This document shows positions 23,976-32,200 of a stretch of DNA of 58,090 nt, piece by piece (the first letter of the stretch is position 1; each line of letters begins with the position of its first letter). This DNA comes from Vreelandella glaciei. Lineage in GTDB: Bacteria > Pseudomonadota > Gammaproteobacteria > Pseudomonadales > Halomonadaceae. The stretch spans positions 1 to 58,090 of the forward strand of contig NZ_JACCDE010000033.1 of NCBI RefSeq assembly GCF_013415125.1. The letters are read 5' to 3'. The notes beneath the pieces were generated by a model. That model was not told the origin of the DNA. It made no database searches and saw nothing but the letters and a program-made list of their open reading frames with translations. The position numbers and the translations under genes were made by a program.

Positions 23976-24926
23976 GTGGATAAACAAGCTCTATTGAGGA
24001 AACAATTCCTTGTGATGGATTCCATCGACTTTACCGATAGCTCGCCCCGCACGCCGTCACTCGACAATGAGCTGCTGAGTGCTTTCGTTGCCGTGGTGGA
24101 CAACAATGGGTTTACTGCTGCCGCCAACCAGCTGCATAAGACGCAGTCCACCATTAGTCTGCGCATACGCACCCTGGAAGAACGGCTCGGCACGCGTCTC
24201 TTGCAGCGCACGAGTCGTCAACTGACACTGACCCAAGATGGTGAAACGTTTCTGGTCTATGCCCGCCGCCTGTTGCAATTGCAGCGCGAGGCGCTAAGCG
24301 TGCTCGGACACGGCGACCACGACGGCGTGATTCGTTTCGGCCTGCCAGAAAATTATGCCGAAGCCTGGCTACCGGCACTATTGGCGCGTCTTGCCGAGCT
24401 TCACCCTCGCATCCGGCCGCATATTCATTGCCGCATGTCGAGTGAACTCATCGAGTCATTGGAAGCGGGAGAACTGGATCTCGTACTGACCATTCAACAC
24501 AAGAGCCAACGGCATGGGGTATCAATGGGCCACGAGGAAGTGGTTTGGGCAGCGCATCGGGATTATTGTGCTGCCCCCAATGCACCGCTCGCATTGGCGC
24601 TCTTCCCCGACCACTGCCCTTATCGAGAGCGCGCTCTGGAGGCCCTTACGCGCATGGGCAGACAATGGTCGCTGGAGTATACGACCCAAAGCCCCACCGG
24701 GCTGCGTGTTGCCGTCAATCAGGGCAAGGCCGTAACCGTCACCGATCGACGCGCCATGCCAGAGAACTGGCGCATCCTTGATGAAGCGGAAGGGTTCCCA
24801 GCGTTGCCACCTGCCGAGTTGGCGGTTCGAAAATCGCCGAGTTTCCAGCATCCCGCAGGTGATACGCTCGTCGACCTACTGCGTGAACAACTTCTCTCCG
24901 ATAACAGCCTCCATAGCGCCTCATAG
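23976..24926 (+). CDS. LysR-type regulator of the oxygenase-M24 operon
   Basis: A 316-residue LysR regulator. The helix-turn-helix sits at about residues 28-87 (LLSAFVAVVDNNGFTAAANQL, TQSTISLRIRTLEERLGTRLL), followed by a linker helix and a type-2 periplasmic-binding effector domain. I chose the GTG at 23976 because GGAGG lies 4 bases upstream; the ATG at 24015 lacks a close site. It is divergent from the oxygenase gene with only 63 bp between starts, the classic LysR arrangement, so it probably controls that operon in response to its substrate. Confidence 0.87.
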   Translation: MDKQALLRKQFLVMDSIDFTDSSPRTPSLDNELLSAFVAVVDNNGFTAAANQLHKTQSTISLRIRTLEERLGTRLLQRTSRQLTLTQDGETFLVYARRLLQLQREALSVLGHGDHDGVIRFGLPENYAEAWLPALLARLAELHPRIRPHIHCRMSSELIESLEAGELDLVLTIQHKSQRHGVSMGHEEVVWAAHRDYCAAPNAPLALALFPDHCPYRERALEALTRMGRQWSLEYTTQSPTGLRVAVNQGKAVTVTDRRAMPENWRILDEAEGFPALPPAELAVRKSPSFQHPAGDTLVDLLREQLLSDNSLHSAS

Positions 24927-24951
24927 AACTGCGGCCCCTGCCTGTAACGGC

Positions 24952-25857
24952 TTATAAACCTACGGGAGGATCTTCGATCTCCTGCGCCAGCCATTGGCGG
25001 AAAAGCTTGAGGTTGGCCGACTCCACTTGGTGCGGCCGGGTTGCCAACCAGTAGGAGCGATGCCCGGTAACCTCGACATCAAGCCATGACACGAGCTCCC
25101 CTCTATCCAGCTCACTCGTAACCATGTGCCGGTCAGCGATGGTCACGCCTACCGCGTTGACGGCAGCATGAATCGCCAACTCCAGTAGATCAAACGCAAT
25201 ACCACCGCTGGTCTTCACGCCTTCGATACCGGCCGCTGACAACCAGTGATCCCAGGTATGAAAGCGATCCTCGCCCCAAAGGACATGAAGCAGCACCTGG
25301 TGATTGAGGTCGAGCGCATCACGACGCCTAGACCCTCGGAGCTTGGGTGCGCAAACAGCGATATGACTTTCTTGCATTAAGTGCACCAGCTCGGCATCCG
25401 ACCATTCACCGGTGCCAAAACGAATCGCTGCATCCAGGTTTTCGTCTCCTACAAGGTCATCATCGGCACGCGTTGTCAGGGACAGTTCCAGATCAGGGTG
25501 CAATGATTTCAAGCGCCCCAGTCGCGGGATTAACCATCGATTGGCAAAGGTCGGCGGCGCATTCAGGCGCAGGTGGGGGACAGCATCTGGCTCTTGCAGC
25601 CCTCTTACGGTCCAGGCAATACGATCAAAGGACTGACGCAGCACAGGTTGCAACCGGCGCCCTGCATCGGTCAGTCGAAGGTGGCCCGAACCACGTTGGA
25701 AAAGCGACACCCCCAACTGCTCCTCCAGCAACTTGACTTGACGGCTGACCGCGCTCTGGGTCACGCAGAGCCGCTGTGCCGCCAGGGTAAAACTCGCACA
25801 CTCGGCGGCGGCCTCGAAAGCCTTGAGAGAGTTGAGCGGGGGTAACGTGCGTGACAT
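24952..25857 (-). CDS. LysR-type regulator, GcvA-like, of the dehydrogenase operon
   Basis: A 301-residue regulator of the GcvA subgroup. The N-terminus LPPLNSLKAFEAAAECASFT and the helix-turn-helix VTQSAVSRQVKLLEEQLGVSLF are typical; the effector domain follows (about 95-300). I prefer the ATG at 25857, which has GAGG about 9 bases upstream; an in-frame ATG lies 15 bp earlier. It is divergent from the aldehyde dehydrogenase gene and converges on the other LysR gene. Control of the aldehyde dehydrogenase-alcohol dehydrogenase-enolase operon is inferred. Confidence 0.87.
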   Translation of the reverse strand: MSRTLPPLNSLKAFEAAAECASFTLAAQRLCVTQSAVSRQVKLLEEQLGVSLFQRGSGHLRLTDAGRRLQPVLRQSFDRIAWTVRGLQEPDAVPHLRLNAPPTFANRWLIPRLGRLKSLHPDLELSLTTRADDDLVGDENLDAAIRFGTGEWSDAELVHLMQESHIAVCAPKLRGSRRRDALDLNHQVLLHVLWGEDRFHTWDHWLSAAGIEGVKTSGGIAFDLLELAIHAAVNAVGVTIADRHMVTSELDRGELVSWLDVEVTGHRSYWLATRPHQVESANLKLFRQWLAQEIEDPPVGL

Positions 25858-26040
25858 GCGCCGAAGCCTCATTGGGTGATTTTTTCGCAGAAACTAAGCA
25901 GATAATGTCAGCAAATGCCCGCCTAATACCAGCCTTGCATGAGTTATAGGAATACCCCCGGTTCACTTTCCTCGTTTGTGGGGCCACAACTGAGCGCCTA
26001 GTATCACGCCAACATGCCAACTCACCGCCGAGGTTATTTG

Positions 26041-27534
26041 ATGACGGACCGCTCCCACGCCGACTGGCAGAACCGCGCGAGCTCTCTCCCGCTGCCGCAA
26101 CTGGCCTATATCGACGGACAATTCGTCCCTGCTCGCAGCGGCGCTACCTTTTCTGCAGAGAATCCTGCCACTGGTCAAGTACTCACCGATGTGGCAGCTT
26201 GCGACGCTGCCGACGTCGACCTCGCCGTCGCTAGTGCTCGCCGCAGTTTCGAGAGTGGTGAATGGCGAGACCTGCCGCCCACCAAGCGCAAAGCTCGCAT
26301 GCTCGCCTGGGCGGATGCCATTGAGGCACAGCTCGACGATATTGCGTTGCTCGAGACCTTGGAAACCGGCAAGCCGATTGGCCAGACCACAACCGTGGAT
26401 GTGCCCGGCCTAGTCGGAGGGCTGCGCTGGTATGCCGAGTCACTCGACAAGCTTTACGGCGAGACGGCACCTAACGGGGCAAGCAGCGTCTGCATGGTTG
26501 ACCGTGAGCCGATGGGCGTGGTCGCCGCCGTGGTGCCCTGGAACTACCCGTTGATTATCGCCAGCTGGAAGATCGGCCCGGCACTGGGCGCTGGCAACTC
26601 GGTGATACTCAAGCCCGCTGAGCAGTCTAGCCTGGCAACGCTCAAAGTGGCCGAGCTTGCCCAAGGCGCTGGTATCCCCGCTGGCGCCTTCCAGGTAGTC
26701 ACAGGCCTTGGCCACATAGCGGGCAAGGCATTGGGCCTGCATGACGGCGTCGATGCTGTCGGATTTACCGGCTCCACTGAGGTCGGTAAAGCCTTTCTTG
26801 AGTATTCCGCGCACTCCAATATGAAGCGCATCGGTCTGGAGTGCGGTGGCAAGAGCCCCCACATCGTCACTCGCGATGTGGAAGACCTAGACACCATCGC
26901 CATGTCGGTCGCCTATGGTGTCTGGTACAACCAGGGCGAGACCTGCCACGCGGGTACCCGCTTGATCGTCGATCGAACCGTCAAGGAAACGCTGCTTGCC
27001 AAACTCCGCGATTGGGCCGAGGCACTTCAGCCCGGTGACCCACTCGACCCAGCCGTACAGATGGGGGCGATGATTGAACAGGCGCATATGGAAAAGGTGC
27101 AGGGATATCTCGAACAGGGCCAGCGCGAAGGGGCGCGACTCTTGTTCGGCGGCGAGCAGGTACGCTGCGAGAGTGGAGGATACTACCTGACCCCGGCGGT
27201 GCTCGACGATGTTACCAATAATATGCGTGTGGCCCGCGAGGAGATCTTCGGGCCCGTCCTGGTGGTGATTACCGTGGACGACCTGGATGAGGCGCTGGCC
27301 ATCGCCAATGACACTGACTATGGCCTAGGCGCGGCGATCTGGACTGACCGGCTTCGCGACGGCCACCGCGCCGCTCGCGCCCTACGAGCGGGCACCGTTT
27401 GGGTTAACTGTTATGACCACACATCGATCAATGCACCCTTTGGTGGCTATAAGCAATCCGGCCAGGGTCGCGACAAATCGCTTCATGCCTTCGATAAGTA
27501 CACAGAACTCAAGACCACCTGGATCGAGATTTGA
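26041..27534 (+). CDS. NAD(P)-dependent aldehyde dehydrogenase (betaine-aldehyde/PuuC-like)
   Basis: A 497-residue ALDH. Key elements: the oxyanion Asn in PWNYPL, the cofactor block GFTGSTEVGKAF, general base Glu in LECGGKSPHIV, the nucleophilic Cys in NQGETCHAGTR and EEIFGPVL. It oxidises an aldehyde to its acid; similarity is spread over betaine-aldehyde and gamma-aminoaldehyde dehydrogenases, so the substrate is open. I start at 26041, where GAGG lies 7 bases upstream; the in-frame ATG at 26014 has none. The stop lies just before the alcohol dehydrogenase start, so the two are coupled. Confidence 0.88.
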   Translation: MTDRSHADWQNRASSLPLPQLAYIDGQFVPARSGATFSAENPATGQVLTDVAACDAADVDLAVASARRSFESGEWRDLPPTKRKARMLAWADAIEAQLDDIALLETLETGKPIGQTTTVDVPGLVGGLRWYAESLDKLYGETAPNGASSVCMVDREPMGVVAAVVPWNYPLIIASWKIGPALGAGNSVILKPAEQSSLATLKVAELAQGAGIPAGAFQVVTGLGHIAGKALGLHDGVDAVGFTGSTEVGKAFLEYSAHSNMKRIGLECGGKSPHIVTRDVEDLDTIAMSVAYGVWYNQGETCHAGTRLIVDRTVKETLLAKLRDWAEALQPGDPLDPAVQMGAMIEQAHMEKVQGYLEQGQREGARLLFGGEQVRCESGGYYLTPAVLDDVTNNMRVAREEIFGPVLVVITVDDLDEALAIANDTDYGLGAAIWTDRLRDGHRAARALRAGTVWVNCYDHTSINAPFGGYKQSGQGRDKSLHAFDKYTELKTTWIEI

Positions 27535-27539
27535 GCACC

Positions 27540-28739
27540 ATGTCCCTGAACCATTTCCACACCGGACGTCAGACACCGATCATAGCGGGGCCTGACAGTC
27601 TTAAGCAGCTACCCGAGCTTCGCGCCCGCCTGGGTGCCAGCCGTTATATGGTCATCAGTGACCAAGGCCTTGCCGCGACTGGCCTGGTCGGTGCACTGGT
27701 CGACACTCTGGCTGTTGATGCCGAGGTAAATACCTTCCTGGCACCGGCGGGCGAACCCAGCGTGGCTAGCGCCGATGCGGCCGCGGCGGCGGTACGTACC
27801 CTGCCCGGCTGCCCCTTGGTAATAGGGCTGGGCGGCGGCACCGCGTTAGACATCGCCAAGCTGGTCGCAGCCCTAGCAGAAAGCCCTGGCGACATGGATA
27901 ACTATCTACTGGCCATGACCCCTTGGGCAGGGCGTGTACCAGCCGTGATGGTGCCAACGACCTCGGGCACCGGCTCCGAGGTCACGCGCACTTCGATCCT
28001 CACCGATACACAGGGACGCAAGCTTTGGGCCTGGGGCGACGAGTTGCTACCCGACGCCGTCCTACTCGACCCGACATTAACGCGTGATCTGCCCGCACCA
28101 CTCACCGCCACCACCGGCCTGGATGCGTTCGTCCACGCGCTGGAGGCCACTACCGGCCAGGGGCGACACGCGTTTATTGAGGCCCCGGCGCTGCAGGCCA
28201 TCCGTCAGGTAGCCGAGGCGCTGCCCATTGCAGTGGCTACCCCGCATGATTTGGAGGCCCGCCAACGCATGCAGGAGGCTGCTTGCCTAGCAGGCCAGGC
28301 CATCGATAATGGTGGCACCGGCATCGCACACAACATCGGCCATGCCCTGGGTAGCTGTTACCACTTACCGCACGGTGTTGCCGTGACGCTGGCCCTGGAA
28401 GCGTCATTGGCTTGGTCAGTGACAGGTAATGAAGCACGCTTTATGCCAGCAGCCCATGCCCTGAAAGCTGGCTGCAAAGCACAAGACTTGCCCAGACTAT
28501 TCCGTGAGCTCGCTGACAAGGCTGATTTCAATCAAGCCCTTGCCCCCTTTGCTGAGCTGACGTTAAACGCTGAAGCGCTAGCCTCGACCATGCAAAAAGA
28601 AGAGAACGCGCCTATGGCCCGCAACGCTGCTCGCCGTCCCACTGGCGATGACTGGCAATGGCTCGCTGAAGCCACCGTGACCGTGTTCGCACGTCGCGTC
28701 GCCGAGCTTGCCACCCAGAACAGCGAGGTCAGCGCATGA
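27540..28739 (+). CDS. Iron-containing (group III) alcohol dehydrogenase
   Basis: A 399-residue dehydrogenase of the Fe-ADH family. The NAD-binding region shows IGLGGGTALDIAK, then PTTSGTGSEVT; the metal ligands lie in GLDAFVHALEA, AHNIGHALGSCYHLPHG. It interconverts an alcohol and an aldehyde that the preceding dehydrogenase can oxidise further. The first ATG is 5 bp after the ALDH stop; an alternative TTG at 27531 overlaps that stop. Group III enzymes include DddB, which oxidises 3-hydroxypropionate in DMSP pathways, but no specific match can be claimed. Its stop overlaps the next start by 4 bp. Confidence 0.85.
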   Translation: MSLNHFHTGRQTPIIAGPDSLKQLPELRARLGASRYMVISDQGLAATGLVGALVDTLAVDAEVNTFLAPAGEPSVASADAAAAAVRTLPGCPLVIGLGGGTALDIAKLVAALAESPGDMDNYLLAMTPWAGRVPAVMVPTTSGTGSEVTRTSILTDTQGRKLWAWGDELLPDAVLLDPTLTRDLPAPLTATTGLDAFVHALEATTGQGRHAFIEAPALQAIRQVAEALPIAVATPHDLEARQRMQEAACLAGQAIDNGGTGIAHNIGHALGSCYHLPHGVAVTLALEASLAWSVTGNEARFMPAAHALKAGCKAQDLPRLFRELADKADFNQALAPFAELTLNAEALASTMQKEENAPMARNAARRPTGDDWQWLAEATVTVFARRVAELATQNSEVSA

Positions 28740-29878
28740 ACGTAATCGAGCGCATCGAGATCAGCCAGCACCAGTGCGAACTGGATCCACCTTTCCCGGC
28801 GGCCTGGGATAGCCAACCCAGGCGCAAGTTTCCGGCTACCATCGTTCGCGTGATCGACAGTGAAGGCCGTGAGGGCATCGGCTCGGGAGATGCCATGTAT
28901 GGTTTCAGCGACTTCCGGTCGCTATTCGTGGGGCAAGACCCTTTAGCCATCGAACGCCACAGTGCCGTCATTGACAACATCGGTTTTCATGCCGGACGCT
29001 GCTGGCCATTGGAAGTTGCCCTCTGGGACTTGATCGGCAAGATCAAGGCCCAACCTTTATGGCAATTGTTGGGCGGCACCTCCTCACGCCTGAAGGCTTA
29101 CGCGTCCAGCGGCACCCATCGCCCTACCGAGCAGGTCGTCGCCCTAGCCGAGCAGGTTCGCGACGCGGGCATCCCCGCCCTGAAACTACGCTTTGGTCGC
29201 CAGCGGCTTGACGATGATCTGGCCGTACTCGCCGCTGTGCGTGATGCCGTGGGACAAGAATTGGATCTGATGGTCGACTGCAACCAGGGCTGGCGGATGC
29301 CGTGGGATACCCAGGCACCCTGGGACTTGGCCAAGGCAAGCGAGGTGGCTGAGGAGTTGATTCGCCATCATGTGCTTTGGATGGAAGAGCCGCTCTATCG
29401 CGGCGACTATCCCGGCATGCGCGCCCTCAACGACCTGACCGGCGAGCGATTGAAAATCGCCGGTGGCGAGATGACCCGCGAACCCTACGAATTCCGCGAA
29501 ATGTTGCGACAGCAGTGTCTCGACGTCTACCAACCGGACGCAGTGTGCTCAATCGGCCTTCTCGGCCTATCGAGACTAGCGAAAGAGGTCACCACAGCGG
29601 GCAAATGGTTCACGCCGCATACTTGGGGCAATGGCATTGGTCTTTCCGCCAATCTGCATCTCACCGCAGGAGCGGTTGGCCAAGCAGGCTGCCCTTATCT
29701 AGAGTACCCCTTCGATCCCCCGGAATGGACACCTGAGGTGCGCGATTTTCCGCTGATGACCGCTATCAAACCCGACCCCGAGGGCTGGCTGACACTCTCG
29801 GATGAGCCTGGCCTGGGCATCACGCTTGATGAAGCACGCCTGGCGGCCACCCGCGCTGACCAAGCAACTTGGCAATAG
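28736..29878 (+). CDS. Enolase-superfamily (mandelate racemase/muconate lactonising-like) enzyme
   Basis: A 380-residue enzyme: an N-terminal capping domain (about 1-115) and a TIM barrel (about 120-370). Metal ligands are Asp 181 (MVDCNQGW), Glu 217 (WMEEPL) and Glu 245 (IAGGEM). The acid-base groups are Lys 150-x-Arg 152 (ALKLRFGR, the KxR variant of KxK) and the Asp 268-His 295 dyad (QPDAV; TPHTWGNGIG). It abstracts a proton next to a carboxylate, giving epimerisation, dehydration or cycloisomerisation; the substrate is unknown. The start overlaps the alcohol dehydrogenase stop (ATGA). It closes the three-gene operon. Confidence 0.82.
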   Translation: MNVIERIEISQHQCELDPPFPAAWDSQPRRKFPATIVRVIDSEGREGIGSGDAMYGFSDFRSLFVGQDPLAIERHSAVIDNIGFHAGRCWPLEVALWDLIGKIKAQPLWQLLGGTSSRLKAYASSGTHRPTEQVVALAEQVRDAGIPALKLRFGRQRLDDDLAVLAAVRDAVGQELDLMVDCNQGWRMPWDTQAPWDLAKASEVAEELIRHHVLWMEEPLYRGDYPGMRALNDLTGERLKIAGGEMTREPYEFREMLRQQCLDVYQPDAVCSIGLLGLSRLAKEVTTAGKWFTPHTWGNGIGLSANLHLTAGAVGQAGCPYLEYPFDPPEWTPEVRDFPLMTAIKPDPEGWLTLSDEPGLGITLDEARLAATRADQATWQ

Positions 29879-29892
29879 CCATCATTGAGCCA

Positions 29893-30005
29893 TTAAATTC
29901 CGCACAGAACAGCAAGGATTGACCCTGCGTGATTTAGAGCCTTACATCAGTAGTAGTGGCCGTGTGTCGGAGGTGCTCAATCGCCGCCGCGACGTGATTT
30001 ATTGA
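29893..30005 (+). pseudogene. HigA-type antitoxin fragment (truncated, frameshifted)
   Basis: Translating this stretch gives KFRTEQQGLTLRDLE, then, after a one-base shift, YISSSGRVSEVLNRRRD. This is the helix-turn-helix core of HigA-family antitoxins (LTLRDLEPYIGSRGRVSEVL...). The N-terminus and the usual C-terminal part are missing, and no HigB toxin is nearby. It is the relic of a toxin-antitoxin module. The rest of the 316-bp gap up to 30194 holds the promoter region of the MFS gene. Confidence 0.7.
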
Positions 30006-30130
30006 TGGCTCACTTGCCTTTTACCTGCCAGCATCTATCTCATTATGCCGCGACTAACGCGGCATAACCGTTTGTGACTGTGCAAAGAAAGCTAGTCAAA
30101 AATGGCTCAGTGAAAGAGTGCAAAACAAAC

Positions 30131-30140
30131 TAGCATGCTA
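30131..30140. promoter_or_regulatory. Palindrome TAGCATGCTA upstream of the MFS gene
   Basis: A perfect 10-bp palindrome followed by a partial copy (ACATGCTA, 30145-30152) lies 55 bp before the chosen MFS start. It overlaps an upstream in-frame ATG that has no ribosome-binding site, so it is more likely an operator than coding sequence. Confidence 0.35.
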
Positions 30141-30194
30141 ACAAACATGCTACGATATGTGTTTATGCTTTTCACTCTCCCTCCTTCTCTTGAT

Positions 30195-31379
30195 ATGGAC
30201 AAGACCATTAGCCAATTAACACATATTAAGGCCGTACTGCTGTTTGCCAGCACCATGACCGTGATGTCAGGGGCAATTATCGCGCCGGCCCTGCCGGGCA
30301 TCAGCCGTCACTTTCCTGATCAGCCGCAGGTGCTGATCCAGCTCATTCTGACCATTCCTGCGCTGATGATTACCCTGTTCAGCCCGCTGATGGGCTATTT
30401 AGCCGATCGCTTTGGGCGCAAGAAACTGCTGCTGACGATGCTGTTTATCTACGGTGTTGCGGGGGTGTCGGGCTTTTTTATTGATCGGGTGGATCTGCTG
30501 TTAAGCTCCCGCGCGCTGATGGGCATTGCGGTGGCGGGCATTCTTAGCATCAGCACCACGTTGGTAGGGGATTATTTCGATAGCGCCGAACGCGCCCGCT
30601 TTTTAGGGCTACAAAGTAGCTGTATGGCTTTGGGCGGGGTTATTTTTATTAATCTTGGCGGAATACTTTCTGACTGGAGCTGGCGGGGGCCGTTTTTACT
30701 CTACCTGACTGGCGTGCTGCTACTACCCTATGCCTGGTCGATTCTTCAAGAGCCCAAAGCCAGCGATAGCGTTAGCCATGATACCCACGATGCGCCGGTG
30801 AAGGTGGATGTCGGACGCACGGGCCTTGCTTACCTCATCGCCATGCTCAGCATGACCATGTTTTATATGTTCCCCGCCCAACTGCCCTTTTTGCTTTCTC
30901 AGCAGGGCCAAGTCAGCGGCATGGCGATTGGCATTGCGCTTTCCATGGCAGCCCTAACGGCCAGTATCGTGGCGTTTTGCTACGGCTACTACAAACCGTT
31001 TCTGTCGGTAATGACCATCTACGTTTTAGGCTTCCTGCTGGCGGCCGCAGGCTTTTTGATCGTTGGGTTTACCCAGAGCTATGCCATGGCCATAGTGGGC
31101 GCGGCAATCTCGGGCTTGGGCCTTGGCGCCTTTATGCCCAACACCACCACATGGCTGATGCGCATCACACCACAAAGGGTACGTGGCCGGGTATTTGGCG
31201 GCTTTACCTCAACCTTCTTTTTCGGCCAGTTTATATCTCCAGTGGTGGTCGCCTCTGGAATGATTTGGCTTGATTCACTGCGCAGCGTCTTTATTGCCAT
31301 GGCGGTGCTCTGCTGCCTGTTCGCCATCACGCTGACTATTTTAAGTAAAACGACGCTACAGGCCGACAGCCAGCTATAG
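30195..31379 (+). CDS. Major facilitator superfamily transporter
   Basis: A 394-residue inner-membrane protein with about 12 hydrophobic segments. The MFS loop 2-3 signature appears as GYLADRFGRKKLL, with a related RVRGRVFGG in the second half. It resembles drug/solute-proton antiporters of the Bcr/arabinose-efflux type; the substrate is unknown. The start is uncertain: in-frame ATGs at 30135, 30147, 30165 and 30195 all lack a clear Shine-Dalgarno. I chose 30195 because the mature family start (MDKTISQL... then the first helix) fits there and 30135 lies inside a palindrome. Confidence 0.75.
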   Translation: MDKTISQLTHIKAVLLFASTMTVMSGAIIAPALPGISRHFPDQPQVLIQLILTIPALMITLFSPLMGYLADRFGRKKLLLTMLFIYGVAGVSGFFIDRVDLLLSSRALMGIAVAGILSISTTLVGDYFDSAERARFLGLQSSCMALGGVIFINLGGILSDWSWRGPFLLYLTGVLLLPYAWSILQEPKASDSVSHDTHDAPVKVDVGRTGLAYLIAMLSMTMFYMFPAQLPFLLSQQGQVSGMAIGIALSMAALTASIVAFCYGYYKPFLSVMTIYVLGFLLAAAGFLIVGFTQSYAMAIVGAAISGLGLGAFMPNTTTWLMRITPQRVRGRVFGGFTSTFFFGQFISPVVVASGMIWLDSLRSVFIAMAVLCCLFAITLTILSKTTLQADSQL

Positions 31380-31396
31380 ACGGCGGCGGCAACTGG

Positions 31397-32179
31397 CTAC
31401 CCGGGTGGGTGGATCAACCCCACCACGCTGACCACAATCAACACCGCGCCCAGCACACGAAAGAACAGCCCGGTATCCGCTTTTAACATATAGCGGTGGG
31501 CTCTCTCGCCGACTAAATGACCAATGAAAGCGCAGGGCAGCAGCCAAAGCTGGTGAATCAGTTGAAGGTCGACGCCCGCAATCAAGAACGACACCATTTT
31601 GATCACCACCAGGATAAACCACAGCACAAACATGGTATCCCGCAGCTGCTCTTTGGCGACGTGCGTGGCAAACACCGCCACAATCAGCGGCGCGCCAATC
31701 AGTGAGGTACCGCTGACATAGCCGCCTAGCGCCAGCAGCACGTAGTCCACGTATTTGTTTTTACTTTTGAACGGTTTGTTGAGCACATAGCCAATGGCAT
31801 AGATGAATACAATGCCGAAAATGATGCTGGTCATGACCTGCGCAGGCAGCGTTAACAGCCCCACCACCCCAATTAGCTTGGGAATAATCATGATTTTTAA
31901 GGCTTTGGTTAGATAGCCCCAATCGATATTACTCTGTGACGAGGAGCCTCCTGCCCCCTGTTTCTGCAACTGTCGATGCCCGTTCCAAGCAATCCAGCTA
32001 GAGAAAATCAGCAGGTGAATGGCGATAATCGGCAGGAAAACCAATGGCTGATTGGTCACCAAGAGCAGGAAGGGCAACGCCAGCACGGCACCACCAAAGC
32101 CCAGGCTCGTCCTCACAAAGCCGCTCCAGGCAAAAATCAGCCCGATCAGCGCGTACTGGTACCAGAGTAAATCTGTCAT
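31397..32179 (-). CDS. Sulfite exporter TauE/SafE family permease
   Basis: A 260-residue membrane protein with about 8 hydrophobic segments. The first half has GFVRTSLGFGGAVLALP and the second GGYVSGTSLIGAPLIV, the duplicated GxGG(G/A)xLxxP-like motif of the TSUP family. Members export or import small sulfur or organic anions (sulfite, sulfoacetate, 2-oxo acids); the cargo here is unknown. It converges with the MFS gene, with 17 bp between the stops. It follows the Rad3-like helicase gene by 21 bp on the same strand, perhaps by read-through. Confidence 0.83.
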   Translation of the reverse strand: MTDLLWYQYALIGLIFAWSGFVRTSLGFGGAVLALPFLLLVTNQPLVFLPIIAIHLLIFSSWIAWNGHRQLQKQGAGGSSSQSNIDWGYLTKALKIMIIPKLIGVVGLLTLPAQVMTSIIFGIVFIYAIGYVLNKPFKSKNKYVDYVLLALGGYVSGTSLIGAPLIVAVFATHVAKEQLRDTMFVLWFILVVIKMVSFLIAGVDLQLIHQLWLLPCAFIGHLVGERAHRYMLKADTGLFFRVLGAVLIVVSVVGLIHPPG

Positions 32180-32200
32180 AGCTCGCGTTAGGGTCCTAAA

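Noticed and set aside
23913..23987. N-terminal extension of the oxygenase
   Set aside because: It overlaps the LysR start region, is unlike the family and has no ribosome-binding site; the ATG at 23912 does.
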